Shown here: piece by piece, positions 41,501 through 50,950 of the stretch | How the letters are laid out: the number at the start of each line of letters is the position of its first letter | Position numbering within the stretch: position 1 is the stretch's first letter | NCBI GenBank assembly: GCA_013076295.1 | Contig: RQOL01000742.1 | Coordinates: forward strand, 124,001-188,000 | Reading direction: 5' to 3' | Length of the DNA stretch: 64,000 nt | Origin: Sanderia malayensis | Taxonomy: Eukaryota > Cnidaria > Scyphozoa > Semaeostomeae > Pelagiidae | Program-made: the position numbers and the translations under genes | The notes under the pieces: generated by a model | Told to the model about the DNA's origin: nothing | Database searches by the model: none | What the model saw: the letters and a program-made list of their open reading frames with translations, nothing else

Positions 41501-42232
41501 ATGGCTAAAAGCAAGTCAATTAAACAAGGCATACGGAGAAGTACGCGACCTTCTACAGCGGCGACTACTGCTAGTTCATGGCCCAGTGTTGCAACCGAAG
41601 CCAACACGGCAATAGAAGGCTCTCTGGCTACCATCGTCCGCGAACTGATGACCGCCAACAAGCCTCCACAGACGGATAGACCAGCCAATACGCCGCAGCC
41701 AGTTTCACTCGAAACGTTGCATCTTCCAAGCAGTTCAGCCCCACCGATGATGCCGGCCACGTACACCATCAATGCCTTCTCGCCGGAGGTTTCCAACAGC
41801 CTCGTCAGACAAATCCAGAGCGGTGAGTTTTTTGAATTATCAAAAATTAGTCACTCAGAACCTCCAGAAATTATCTCCCCCGGCACCACAAGTTTTCCAT
41901 TTGAATGGGGGATGATAACGACTTGAAGATTGTTAAGCACGATGTACTGGGGAAGGATCGACCAACAATTCTGGTTGATGACGTTTACAGCCGGCCCACA
42001 AGATCAAGAGGATTGTATTTTTAACAAAGAACCCTTTAACAGTAAATCCCTTGCGGCAAAAAGGGACGACGTATGCCGCAGGTTTAATATCGAACGCTTT
42101 TGTAAAGAGGCTACCTGCCGATTTAAACATGTATGCAACAGACCGGGCTGTGGGGGAAAGCATGCTGGAAACAGATGCACCCTCGTCATCAACCCCGGCT
42201 CTGGAAAACATTACTACTTCGTTATCTCGTAG
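41501..42232 (+). pseudogene. Gag-like protein of the Ngaro-like element, broken
   Basis: The reading frame starts at ATG 41501, 22 bp after the A1 repeat. It is open for 141 codons, meets TGA at 41924-41926, then continues in the same frame to 42232. The first part is Ser/Thr/Pro/Ala-rich and low in structure. Near its end a different frame (from about 41908, DNDLKIVKHDVLGKDRPTIL) looks like the continuation of a Gag core, so a frameshift is likely as well as the stop. The last part carries a CCCH zinc finger. The usual central Gag domain is not recognisable and seems deleted. In related elements Gag binds the element RNA. The frame overlaps pol in the +1 phase. Confidence 0.75.
42074..42130 (+). 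other. CCCH zinc finger of Gag
   Basis: CRRFNIERFCKEATCRFKH has the spacing C-X8-C-X4-C-X3-H. It is followed by CNRPGCGGKHAGNRC with further Cys and His. A CCCH finger of this kind near the Gag C terminus is typical of DIRS and Ngaro-group elements and replaces the CCHC knuckle of LTR retrotransposons. All four metal ligands are present, although the gene around it is broken. Confidence 0.75.
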
Positions 42233-42297
42233 TTTAAAACCGTTGAGTAGAATTGATGTCGTTCATCTAGAACTCGCTTTAGACACCCATCCTGATT

Positions 42298-42352
42298 GTT
42301 TTTTTTTTTTTTTTTTTGTTTTTTTTTTTTGTTTTTTTGTTTTTTTGTTTTT
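42298..42352 (+). repeat. T-rich simple repeat inside the pol leader
   Basis: Runs of 4 to 19 Ts are separated by single Gs. The tract lies between HPDC and LCTGLREGV in the pol N-terminal region, where related proteins have ordinary sequence of similar spacing. It encodes only Phe, Val, Cys and Leu. It looks like slippage expansion of a T-rich stretch. The exact length is uncertain because such runs are error-prone in sequencing. Confidence 0.85.
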
Positions 42353-42459
42353 CGCTTCTGACCTGTGTACCGGACTACGGGAGGGTGTTTCAATTAGCGA
42401 CCACAGCCCTAGAATACCCAGGCGTTCTCCGAATCCACCCACTGCTTCACTTCACCCGG

Positions 42460-42990
42460 ACAAAATTACCGAAAATCTTAACAAAGAGGTCTCCTTAGAG
42501 CGCCCAGTGGGCCCCTTTTTCAGAGCCGCCGTTTCCAAACCTGCAAGTTTCCCCCCTGGGGGTAGTTCCGGCAAACTGTTCCGAAAAATTCCGCACAATT
42601 TTTCATTTGTCTTATCCGAATTCGATCAATTCTTTCCTTGACAAGGACTCGCATTCTTTAAAATATGTAATAATCGATGAAGCAATTGCAGAGCCTCAAC
42701 GTCTCGGGCTTGGTTCATTTATGGCCAAAACAGACATCGAATCTGCCTTTCGTCTAATTCAAGTCCATCCAAACGACTGGGAATTATTGGGTATGAACTG
42801 GAACGGGGGTTTCTATTTCGAAAAATTCTTGCTTATTGGCCTACGCGGCGGTCCTTTTCTCTTCAATCAATATGCTACCGCGATTCACTGGATACTGGAA
42901 CATAAGTGTGTAATTTCCTACGTGACACACTTCCTAGACGATTTCTTGATTATCGAACCTAAAAATCCTGATTCCCCGTTTGACAAAATT
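42460..42990 (+). pseudogene. Reverse transcriptase domain remnant
   Basis: The fingers begin with KEVSLERPVGPF, then in the next frame PPFPNLQVSPLGVVP and FRTIFHLSYPNSINSFL, the conserved entry of DIRS/Ngaro RTs. Motif A is AKTDIESAFRLIQVHP with its Asp at 42733. Motif B is LRGGPFLFNQ (usually LRSAPFLFNQ). The catalytic box is HFLDDFLII, with the Asp pair at 42937-42942. The box has Leu before the Asp pair, as expected for this group. The palm is therefore intact at the motif level, but the thumb after about residue NPDSPFDKI is missing, so the domain cannot be functional. Confidence 0.85.
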
Positions 42991-43005
42991 TGTAAGGTCA
43001 GCCTT

Positions 43006-43356
43006 CAAGAAACAGGCATTTCCATCGCGTGGCTAGAGTTGTATGCTATTGTTATGGCCTGCCTTATTTGTGCACCACGCTGGTTTACGAAAAGGATTTA
43101 TTTTAATGCAATAACGAGTCTGTTGTTTATATCATTACCTCAAAACGTCCCCCTTCCCCAAAGTGATGGCTCTGGTCCATCACCTAACGCCTCTCACTAT
43201 GCAATATAATTTCTATTTTTTGCTAAACACATCCCGGGAGCAAACAACGAAATAGCTGATTCTCTCTCACGTTTCCAGGTCGATTGTTTCCGACCATTGG
43301 CGCCATGGGCCGACGCCCTGCCTCAACAACTCCCGGAGGAAATTTCGCACCTTTGA
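43006..43356 (+). pseudogene. RNase H domain remnant (C-terminal part)
   Basis: It joins abruptly to the RT remnant at about 43000. ISIAWLELYAIVMAC and KRIYF match the middle of the DIRS/Ngaro RNase H. The expected HxDN segment is garbled near 43100-43113, and the sequence picks up in another frame as NESVVYIITSKR, then as KVMALVHHLT and MQYNFYF. It returns to the first frame as KHIPGANNEIADSLSRFQ (43225 onward) and ends at TGA 43354-43356. The N-terminal half with the first catalytic Asp is absent. At least three frameshifts fall within 120 bp. Confidence 0.75.
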
Positions 43357-43357
43357 C

Positions 43358-43790
43358 GCCTTTGTTACACCATTTTCAAGTTTTTCACTCGCCCAAAATA
43401 CACAAGACTCACACCGCACGGGGGTCAAGCAGTTCCTTACTTTTGCTAAGCGTTCAAAGCTCATGGATTTTAGGGTATTTTGTCCGCCGACGGAATTACT
43501 CTATGTTATTTTGCTACTCACATGGCCCCGACTGTCTCACATGACACAATAACAATGTTTCTGGCCGCAGTGAGAGACTTTCATTTACAACACGTTTTTA
43601 CTTGCAACTTGCAAGATTTCTGTCGACAATATATATTCTTTGATCACTTTCACATTTCCGGGCTGCTTCACCTGGACACTGCATGTGATCTCGATAACCA
43701 AATGATATGGGCCATAATTTGCTCCGCACAATTGGATACAATTGCACATCTAATTTCACGCATTTCTCTATACTCGTTTTTATGGGCAAT
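43358..43790 (+). pseudogene. Tyrosine recombinase remnant
   Basis: FSLAQNTQDSHRTGVKQFL (about 43382-43438) and, after a frameshift near 43480, DGITLCYFATHMA then SHDTITMFLAAVRDFHLQHV match the N-terminal core-binding part of DIRS/Ngaro recombinases. The centre, which carries the first catalytic Arg, is gone. A weak C-terminal echo follows: DHFHIS and DNQMIWAI (about 43636-43715) stand where the family has HSFRIG and D.LIK.LGRW. The HxxR Arg and the final Tyr cannot be identified. The enzyme normally integrates the circular DNA intermediate. This copy cannot do so. The C-terminal match is tentative. Confidence 0.7.
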
Positions 43791-43865
43791 CGCTGGACGC
43801 AATTTGTGGGCAAAAGTGCAAACACTTCATATCACAAAAACTCGGAATAGCACATCAATAACCTA

Positions 43866-43883
43866 TACTGATACAAATCAGTA
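43866..43883 (+). repeat. Hairpin with 7-bp stem, TACTGAT-acaa-ATCAGTA
   Basis: Perfect inverted repeat of 7 bp with a 4-base loop, the first of the hairpins in B. It is repeated at 45021-45038 in B2. It overlaps the end of the last pol frame. Confidence 0.8.
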
Positions 43884-43896
43884 AAGTATTAGGCTC

Positions 43897-44009
43897 AACG
43901 AGGCCTCGCGTACCTCGTTATGGTTTCGAATCGGGGCCTCGCGTACCCCGTACAAATTAATGGCAAGGCCTCGCGTACCTTATAAAAAGCCAGGGGCCTC
44001 GCGTACCCC
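43897..44009 (+). repeat. Hairpin family 1: four stem-loops with constant CCTCGCGTA loop and varying stems
   Basis: Four units share a 9-base loop, CCTCGCGTA, flanked by different but self-complementary stems: AACGAGG/CCTCGTT (43897-43919), CGGGG/CCCCG (43932-43950), AAGG/CCTT (43965-43981) and GGGG/CCCC (43993-44009). Two stem positions change in pairs: the third pair from the loop is A:T or G:C, the fourth G:C or A:T. Linkers between units are AT-rich and unrelated. The array recurs in B2 at 45052-45164. Confidence 0.88.
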
Positions 44010-44032
44010 ATCGCAAAATATGTCAAAACAAA

Positions 44033-44171
44033 ACGGACAGCGTCCGTAAATTCCGAGTCAGGGACAGCGTCCCTAAATTCCGAGTCAGGGACAGCGTCCC
44101 TAAATTCCAAGTCAGGGACAGCGTCCCTAAATTCCGAGTCAGGGACAGCGTCCCTCAGGGACAGCGTCCCT
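44033..44171 (+). repeat. Hairpin family 2: six AGC-loop stem-loops, 27-bp period
   Basis: AGGGACAGCGTCCCT (6-bp arms, AGC loop) lies at 44060, 44087, 44114, 44141 and 44157. A variant, ACGGACAGCGTCCGT, is at 44033, where both arms changed so pairing is kept. The first five units are spaced exactly 27 bp with the linker AAATTCCGAGTC (one copy CCAAGTC); the sixth follows after 16 bp. The array recurs in B2 at 45188-45326. The 27-bp period explains the open minus-strand frame here (repeating EFRDAVPDS), which I do not regard as a gene. Confidence 0.9.
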
Positions 44172-44308
44172 GCCCCTCCGCTCGCACTTCGTTCCTTGCA
44201 AATGCGTTTCCTACACCGCCCACAATATCGTAATTAACTGTTTTAATTTATGTATAACATCATTGATATATTTACGTATTATTACCTAACAATTATGTTG
44301 TAAATTAT

Positions 44309-44378
44309 AATGATGATGAAGATGGCTATGTTGTAAATTATGATTATGATGACTATTATGATGATGATTATGATGACT
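44309..44378 (+). repeat. ATG/ATT-type imperfect simple repeat in B1
   Basis: Imperfect TGATGA and TTATGA repeats with two TATGTTGTAAATTAT motifs nearby (about 44293-44342). The same tract is at 45464-45533 in B2 with no length change, although such repeats usually mutate fast. This supports a young age for the B1/B2 pair. Confidence 0.8.
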
Positions 44379-44436
44379 CAAAGCATATCGCAATGGTTTG
44401 TTCTTGCGATTCTCTGCGGTAGGAGTGAATAATTAA

Positions 44437-44843
44437 ATGTTAGTTAATACATGAAATTTATTAACTTTAGTTAATTAGGCACGGATTTTTCATATTGCGT
44501 GACTGTTTTTTAATGCTAATCAACAACCAAAATTAACAGGGCCACACCAAGGGTGCGTTGATTACTTGACACAGGCAAGGTATTTTAATCTGGCACCAAT
44601 CGTAAAATATCACGCATAGCGATGCTGCCTGTATCTAATCTCAGCTTGATGAAAGTGACAAGCACAATAAACCAATTAGAGCTCCCAACACAGCAGGCTA
44701 ACCAGCGACAAGCCAATCAAATTAAGCGAATCACCACGCAAAATACTCCCTTATAAGACAATGCAAAGCCCTCAAAGGGCAACAATTTACAAACAAAGCA
44801 ACATATACATAGTTGCCAAGCAAATCAAGGAAACAAAAATTTA
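44437..44843 (+). repeat. Split direct repeat A2 (internal copy)
   Basis: This copy of A1 abuts B1 directly. It differs from A1 only by one T in the TTTATAAG tract. In the Ngaro/PAT plan the contiguous B1-A2 unit stores the sequence needed to rebuild both termini after reverse transcription. The AATAAA hexamer is at 44666. Confidence 0.93.
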
Positions 44844-44963
44844 CCCGCCCACCTCCCTATCCACCGATAGAGGCATATCCAAGGTTCTACGAGCTACCTT
44901 TCACGAACCACCTGATTAATTGAAAGTCGCAATGCATCTGAGACGCCAAACTTTGCAGGAACT
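44844..44963 (+). other. 120-bp spacer between A2 and B2
   Basis: This sequence appears nowhere else in the window. One frame is open for about 22 codons from CGCCCACCTCCC, reads PYPPIEAYPRFYELPFTNHL and ends at TGA. It may be a leftover of a longer unique region in the parent element, or of its coding region. I do not recognise it. No start codon precedes it. Confidence 0.6.
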
Positions 44964-45591
44964 GGCAAAAGTGCAAACACTTCATATCACAAAAACTCGG
45001 AATAGCACATCAATAACCTATACTGATACAAATCAGTAAAGTATTAGGCTCAACGAGGCCTCGCGTACCTCGTTATGGTTTCGAATCGGGGCCTCGCGTA
45101 CCCCGTACAAATTAATGGCAAGGCCTCGCGTACCTTATAAAAAGCCAGGGGCCTCGCGTACCCCATCGCAAAATATGTCAAAACAAAACGGACAGCGTCC
45201 GTAAATTCCGAGTCAGGGACAGCGTCCCTAAATTCCGAGTCAGGGACAGCGTCCCTAAATTCCAAGTCAGGGACAGCGTCCCTAAATTCCGAGTCAGGGA
45301 CAGCGTCCCTCAGGGACAGCGTCCCTGCCCCTCCGCTCGCACTTCGTTCCTTGCAAATGCGTTTCCTACACCGCCCACAATATCGTAATTAACTGTTTTA
45401 ATTTATGTATAACATCATTGATATATTTACGTATTATTACCTAACAATTATGTTGTAAATTATAATGATGATGAAGATGGCTATGTTGTAAATTATGATT
45501 ATGATGACTATTATGATGATGATTATGATGACTCAAAGCATATCGCAATGGTTTGTTCTTGCGATTCTCTGCGGTAGGAGTGAATAATTAA
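44964..45591 (+). repeat. Split direct repeat B2 (right terminus)
   Basis: It is identical to B1 (43809-44436), including all hairpins and the ATG-type simple repeat. It ends at GTGAATAATTAA, after which the satellite resumes with CACCAATAAAAATCAAG. The open minus-strand frame at 45050-45265 is the same repeat artefact as in B1. Confidence 0.95.
45021..45326 (+). repeat. Hairpin array of B2 (second copy)
   Basis: It comprises the TACTGAT hairpin (45021-45038), the four CCTCGCGTA-loop hairpins (45052-45164) and the six AGC-loop hairpins (45188-45326). All bases equal those of B1. Confidence 0.9.
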
Positions 45592-48394
45592 CACCAATAA
45601 AAATCAAGTTTTATTCCCGCAACTTACATTAATCAAAATTAACATTCATTCCCACAATTTGCGCATGATTCCACGTCAATTCAGCGAAAACAAATTGTTA
45701 TACCCTTTTAGTTACTTTTTTCAGTAATATTAACAATCATTTCCACAATTTACACTAATAAAAGGTAACACTCATTCCCACAATTTAAACGAAGAAATAT
45801 TAGTTTTCCCTCCCACAATTTACACTAATCAAAATTAACATTCATTCCCACAAATTGCGCATGATTTCACGTCAATTCAGCGAGAACAAATTGTTATGCA
45901 CTTTTAGTTACTTTTTACAGTAAAATTAACATTCATTCCCACAATTTACAGTAATAAAAAATTACACTCATTCCCACAATTTACACCAATAAAAATTAAC
46001 TTTTATTTCCGCAACTTTCAATAATCAAAATTAACTTTCATTCCCACAAATTGCGCATGATTCCACGTCGATTCAGCGAGAACAAATTGTTATACACTTT
46101 TGGTTACTTTATCAGTAATATTAACATTCATTCCCACAATTTACACGAATAAAAGATAACACTCATTCCCACCATTTACACCAACAAAAATTAACTTTTA
46201 TTCCCGCAACTTACACTAATCAAAATTAACATTCATTCCCACAATTTGCGCATGATTCCACGTCAATTCAGCGAGAACAAATTGTTATGCACTTTTAGTT
46301 ACTTTTTACAGTAAAATTAACATTCATTCCCACAATTTACAGTAATAAAAAATTACACTCATTCCCACAATTTACACCAATAAAAATTAACTTTTATTCC
46401 CGCAACTTAAACTAATCAAAATTAACATTCATTCCCACAACTTGCGCATGGTTTCACGTCAATTCAGCGAGAACAAATTGTTATACACTTTTAGTTACTT
46501 TTTCAGTAACATTAACATTCATTCCCACAATTTACACTAATAAAAGATAACACTCATTCCCACAATTTACACGAATAAATATTAATTTTCCCTCCCACAA
46601 TTTACACTAATCAAAATTAACATTCATTCCCACAAATTGCGCATGATTTCACGTCAATTCAGCGAGAACGAATTGTTATACACTTTTAGTTACTTTTTCA
46701 GTAATATTAACATTCATTCCCACAATTTACACGAATAAAAGATAACACTCATTCCCACAATTTACACAAATAAAAATTAATTTTCCCTCCCACAATTTAC
46801 ACCAATAAAAATCAAGTTTAATTCCCGCAACTTACATTAATCAAAATTAACATTCATTCCCACAATTTGCGCATGATTCCACGTCAATTCAGCGAAAACA
46901 AATTGTTATACCCTTTTAGTTACTTTTTTCAGTAATATTAACATTTATTTCCACAATTTACACTAATAAAAGATAACACTCATTCCCACAATTTACACTC
47001 ACAAAAATTAACTTTTATTCCCGCAACTTACACTAATCAAAATTATCATTCATTCCCACAATTTATTTAGATTCATTCCCACAAATTGCGCATGATTCCA
47101 CGTCAATTCAGCGAGAACAAATTGTTATACACTTTTAGTTACTTTTTCAGTAATATTAACATTCATTCCCACATTTTAAACTAATAAAAGATAACACTAA
47201 TTCCCACAATTTACACTAATAAAAAACAATTTTTATTTCCGCAGCTTTCAATAATCAAAATTAACATTGAATCCCACAAATTGCGCATGATTCCACGTCA
47301 ATTCAGCGAGAACAAATTGTTATACACTTTTAAATACTTTTTTCAGTAAAATTAAAATTCAATCCCACAATTTACACTAATAAAACATTACACTCATTCC
47401 CACAATTTACACCAATAAAAATCAAGTTTTATTCCGGCAACTTACATTAATCAAAATTAACATTCATTCCCACAATTTGCGCATGATTCCACGTCAATTC
47501 AGCGAAAACAAATTCTTATACACTTTTAGTTTCTTTTTCAGTAATATTAACATTCATTCCCACAATTTACACTAATAAAAGATAACACTCATTCCCACAC
47601 TTTACACCAACAAAAATTAACTTTTATTTCCGCAAATTTCAATAATCATTCCCACAAATTGCGCATGATTTCACGTCAATTCAGCGAGAACAAATTGTTA
47701 TACACTCTTAGTTACTTTTTTCAGTAAAATTAAAATTCAATCCCACAATTTACACTAATAAAACATTACACTCATTCCCACAATTTACAGCAATAAAAAT
47801 TAAATTTTATTTCTGCAACTTTCAATAATCAAAATTAACATTCATTCCCACACTTTGCGCATGATTCCACGTCAATTCAGCGAGAACAAATTGTTATACA
47901 CTTTTAGTTACTTTTTTCAGTTATATTAACATACATTCCCACCATTTACACTAATAAAAATTAACTTTTATTCCCGGAACTTACACTAATGAAAATTAAC
48001 TTTTATTCCCGCAACTTACACTAATCAAAATTATCTTTTATTCCCGCAACTTACACTAATCAAAATTAGTATTCATTCCCAAAATTACACTTTTAGTTAC
48101 TTTTTCAGTAATATTAACATTCATTCCCACAATTTACACGAATAAAAGATAACACTAATTCCCACAATTTACACTAATAAAAATTAATTTTCCCTCCTAC
48201 AATTTACACCAATAAAATTCAAGTCTTATTCCCGCAACCTACATTAATCAAAATTAACATTCATTCCCCCAATTTGCGCATGATTCCACGTCAATTCAGC
48301 GAAAGCAAATTGTTATACTCTTTTAGTTACTTTTTCAGTAATATTAACATTCATTCCCACAATTTACACTAATAAAAGATAACACTAATTCCCA

Positions 48395-49790
48395 CAATTT
48401 ACACTAATAAAATTTACCTATCATTCCCACAATTTACCCCAATAAAAATCAACTTTTATTCCCGCAACTTACACTAATCAAAATTAGGATTCATCCCCAC
48501 AATTTGCGCATGATTCATGTCAATTCAGCGAAAACAAATTGTTATACACATTTAGTTACTTTTTGAGTAATATTAACATTCATTCCTACAATTTATTTAT
48601 ATTCATTCCCACAATTTGCGCATGATTCCACGTCAATTCAGCCACAACAAATTGCTATACACTTTTAGTTACTTTTTTCAGTTATGTTAACATTCATTCC
48701 CACAATGTACAATAATAATAGATAACACTCATTCCCACAATTTACACTAATAAAAATTAACTTTCATTCCCACAATTTACACCAATAAAAATCAACTTTT
48801 ATTCCCGCAACTTACACTAATCAAAAATAACATTGATTCCCACAATTTGCGCATGATTCCACGTCAATTCAGCGAAAGCAAATTGTTATACTGTTTTGGT
48901 TACTTTTTCAGTAATATTAACATTCATTCCCACAATTTACACTAATAAAAGATAACACGCATTCCCACAATTTACACCAACAAAAATTTACTTTTATTCC
49001 CGCAACTTACACTAATCAAAATTAACATTCATTCCCACAAATTGCGCATGATTTCACGTCAATTCAGCGAGAACAAATTGTTATACACTTTTATTTACTT
49101 TTTCAGTAATATTAACATTCATTCCCACAATTTACACGAATAAAAGATAACACTCATTCCCACAATTTTCACTAATAAAAATTAACTTTCATTCCCACAA
49201 TTTACACCAATAAAAATCAACTTTTATTCCCGCAACTTACACCAATCAAAAATAACATTGATTCCCACAATTTGCGCATGATTCCACGTCAATTCAGCGA
49301 AAGCAAATTGTTATACTCTTTTGGTTACTTTTTCAGTAATATTAACATTCATTCCCACAATTTACACTAATAAAAGATAACACGCATTCCCACAATTTAC
49401 ACCAACAAAAATTTACTTTTATTCCCGCAACTTACACTAATCAAAATTAACATTCATTCCCACAAATTGCGCATGATTTCACGTCAATTCAACGAGAACA
49501 AATTGTTATACACTTTTAGTTACTTTTTCAGTAATATTAACATTCATTCCCACAATTTACACGAATAAAAGATAACACTAACTCCCACAATTTACACTAA
49601 TAAAAATTAATTTTCCCTCCCACAATTTACACCAATAAAATTCAAGTTTTATTCCCGCAACCTACATTAATCAAAATTAACATTCATGCGCATGATTCCA
49701 CGTCAATTCAGCGAGATCAAATTGTTATACACTTTTAGTTACTTTTTCTGTAATATGAACATTCATTCCCACCATTTACACTAATAAAAA
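48395..49790 (+). repeat. Block also repeated at about 53996-55391 (offset 5,601 bp)
   Basis: TTTACCTATCATTCCCACAA followed by the rare TTTACCCCAATAAAAATC occurs with its CTATC at 48418 and at 54019. The order of monomers then matches until about 49790/55391, where the second copy switches to TTATTCCGGCAAC and joins the 55402 block. The junction again lies inside an S module. Confidence 0.78.
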
Positions 49791-50950
49791 TTAACTTTTA
49801 TTCCCGCAACTTACACTAATCAAAATTAGTATTCATTCCCACGATTTGCGCATGGTTGCACGTCAATTCAGCGAAAGCAAATTGTTATACTCTTTTAGTT
49901 ACTTTTTCAGTAATATTAACATTCATTCCCAAAATTTACACTAATAAAGGATAACACTAATTCCCAGAATTTACACTAATAAAATTTACCTATCATTCCC
50001 ACAATTTACACCAATAAAAATCAACTTTTATTCCCGCAACTTACACTAATCAAAATTAGGATTCATCCCCACAATTTTCGCATGATTCATGTCAATTCAG
50101 CGAAAACAAATTGTTATACACATTTAGTTACTTTTTTGAGTAATATTAACATTCATTCCTACAATTTATTTAGATTCATTCCCACAATTTGCGTATGATT
50201 CCACGTCAATTCAGCCACAACAAATTGCTATACACTTTTAGTTACTTTTTTCAGTTATGTTAACATTCATTCCCACAATGTACAATAATAATAGATAACA
50301 CTCATTCCCACAATTTACACTAATAAAGGATAACACTAATTCCCACAATTTACACTAATAAAAATTATTTTTCCCTCCCACAATTTAGACCAATAAAAAT
50401 CAAGTTTTATTCCCGCAACTTACATTAATCAAAATTAACATTCAGTCCCACAATTTGCGCATGGATCCACGTCAATTCAGCGAGATCAAATTGTTATACA
50501 CTTTTAGCTACTTTTTTCAGTTATATTAACATACATTCCCACCATTTACACTAATAAAAATTAACTTTTATTCCCGGAACTTACACTAATGAAAATTAAC
50601 TTTTATTCCCGCAACTTACACTAATCAAAATTATCTTTTATTCCCGCAACTTACACTAATCAAAATTAGTATTCATTCCCAAAATTTGCGCATGTTTCCA
50701 TGTCAATGCAGCGAGAACAAATTGTTATACACTTTTAGTTACTTTTTTCAGTAATATTAACATTCATTCCCACAATTTATTTAGATTTATTCCCACAATT
50801 TGCCAATGATTCCACGTCAATTCAGCGAGAACAATTTGTTATTCACTTTTAGTTACTTTTTTCAGTAATATGAACATTCATTCCCACCATTTACACTGAT
50901 AAAAGATAACACTCATTCCCACAATTTACACCAATAAAAATCAAGTTTTA

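Larger units (their letters stand above)
42129..43884 (+). pseudogene. Pol-like polyprotein (RT - RNase H - tyrosine recombinase), frameshifted and internally deleted
   Basis: Pol seems to begin in the +1 frame relative to gag, at ATG 42129 or 42162, overlapping the gag end. I follow one protein through four frame segments: about 42130-42510 (pre-RT and RT fingers, ending NKEVSLERPVGPF), about 42510-43110 (RT palm, then RNase H), short segments in two other frames across 43113-43222, and then RNase H end and recombinase with another shift near 43480. TAA at 43207 interrupts one frame. Two large parts are absent: RT thumb to most of RNase H (after NPDSPFDKI, about 42990), and the centre of the recombinase (after about 43600). 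The last 76 bp lie inside B1. Confidence 0.82.
43809..44436 (+). repeat. Split direct repeat B1 (internal copy)
   Basis: It is identical to 44964-45591 over 628 bp at a constant 1,155-bp offset. The 5' half holds three families of hairpins (43866-44171). The 3' half is AT-rich and includes a TGATGA-type simple repeat. The B1/A2 junction, GAATAATTAAATGTTAG near 44427-44443, is the sequence expected where the two element ends meet in a circular intermediate. Confidence 0.95.
41071..45591 (+). mobile_element. Ngaro-like (DIRS superfamily) tyrosine-recombinase retrotransposon, non-autonomous copy
   Basis: This 4,521-bp insertion has the order A1, gag, pol, B1, A2, spacer, B2, which is the split direct repeat plan of Ngaro and PAT elements. 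Recognisable protein pieces are a Gag CCCH finger, reverse transcriptase (TDIESAFRLI and HFLDDFLII), the end of RNase H (IAWLELYAIVMAC and HIPGANNEIADSLSRFQ) and the start of a tyrosine recombinase (SLAQ..RTGVKQFLTFA and TITMFLAAVRDFHLQH). RNase H passes directly into the recombinase with no Dam-type methyltransferase between, so Ngaro fits better than DIRS1 or PAT. There are no LTRs, and no target-site duplication is seen. Stops, frameshifts and internal deletions make this copy unable to encode its own machinery. One end base is ambiguous, because A at 41070 and A at 45591 are interchangeable. Confidence 0.9.

Noticed and set aside
41476..42211. Minus-strand open frames opposite gag
   Set aside because: They are shadows of the GC-richer gag region. 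The plus-strand frames show the Gag finger, and the minus frames resemble nothing recognisable.
43895..44110. 71-codon minus-strand frame with EFRDAVPDS repeats (also at 45050-45265)
   Set aside because: It follows from the 27-bp hairpin period being a multiple of three. The peptide only mirrors the hairpin repeats, so I treat it as non-coding.
41071..45591. Interpretation as an LTR retrotransposon with LTRs A or B
   Set aside because: The repeats are ordered A-B-A-B with A1 and B2 at the ends. No TG...CA ends, primer-binding site, integrase or target duplication is visible. RT, RNase H and recombinase motifs are of the DIRS/Ngaro type.
43809..45591. Second, shorter element inserted in tandem (A2-spacer-B2 as a separate deletion derivative)
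   Set aside because: Formally possible, but the A1...B1A2...B2 plan is the normal Ngaro/PAT structure and explains everything with one insertion and one pair of satellite junctions.
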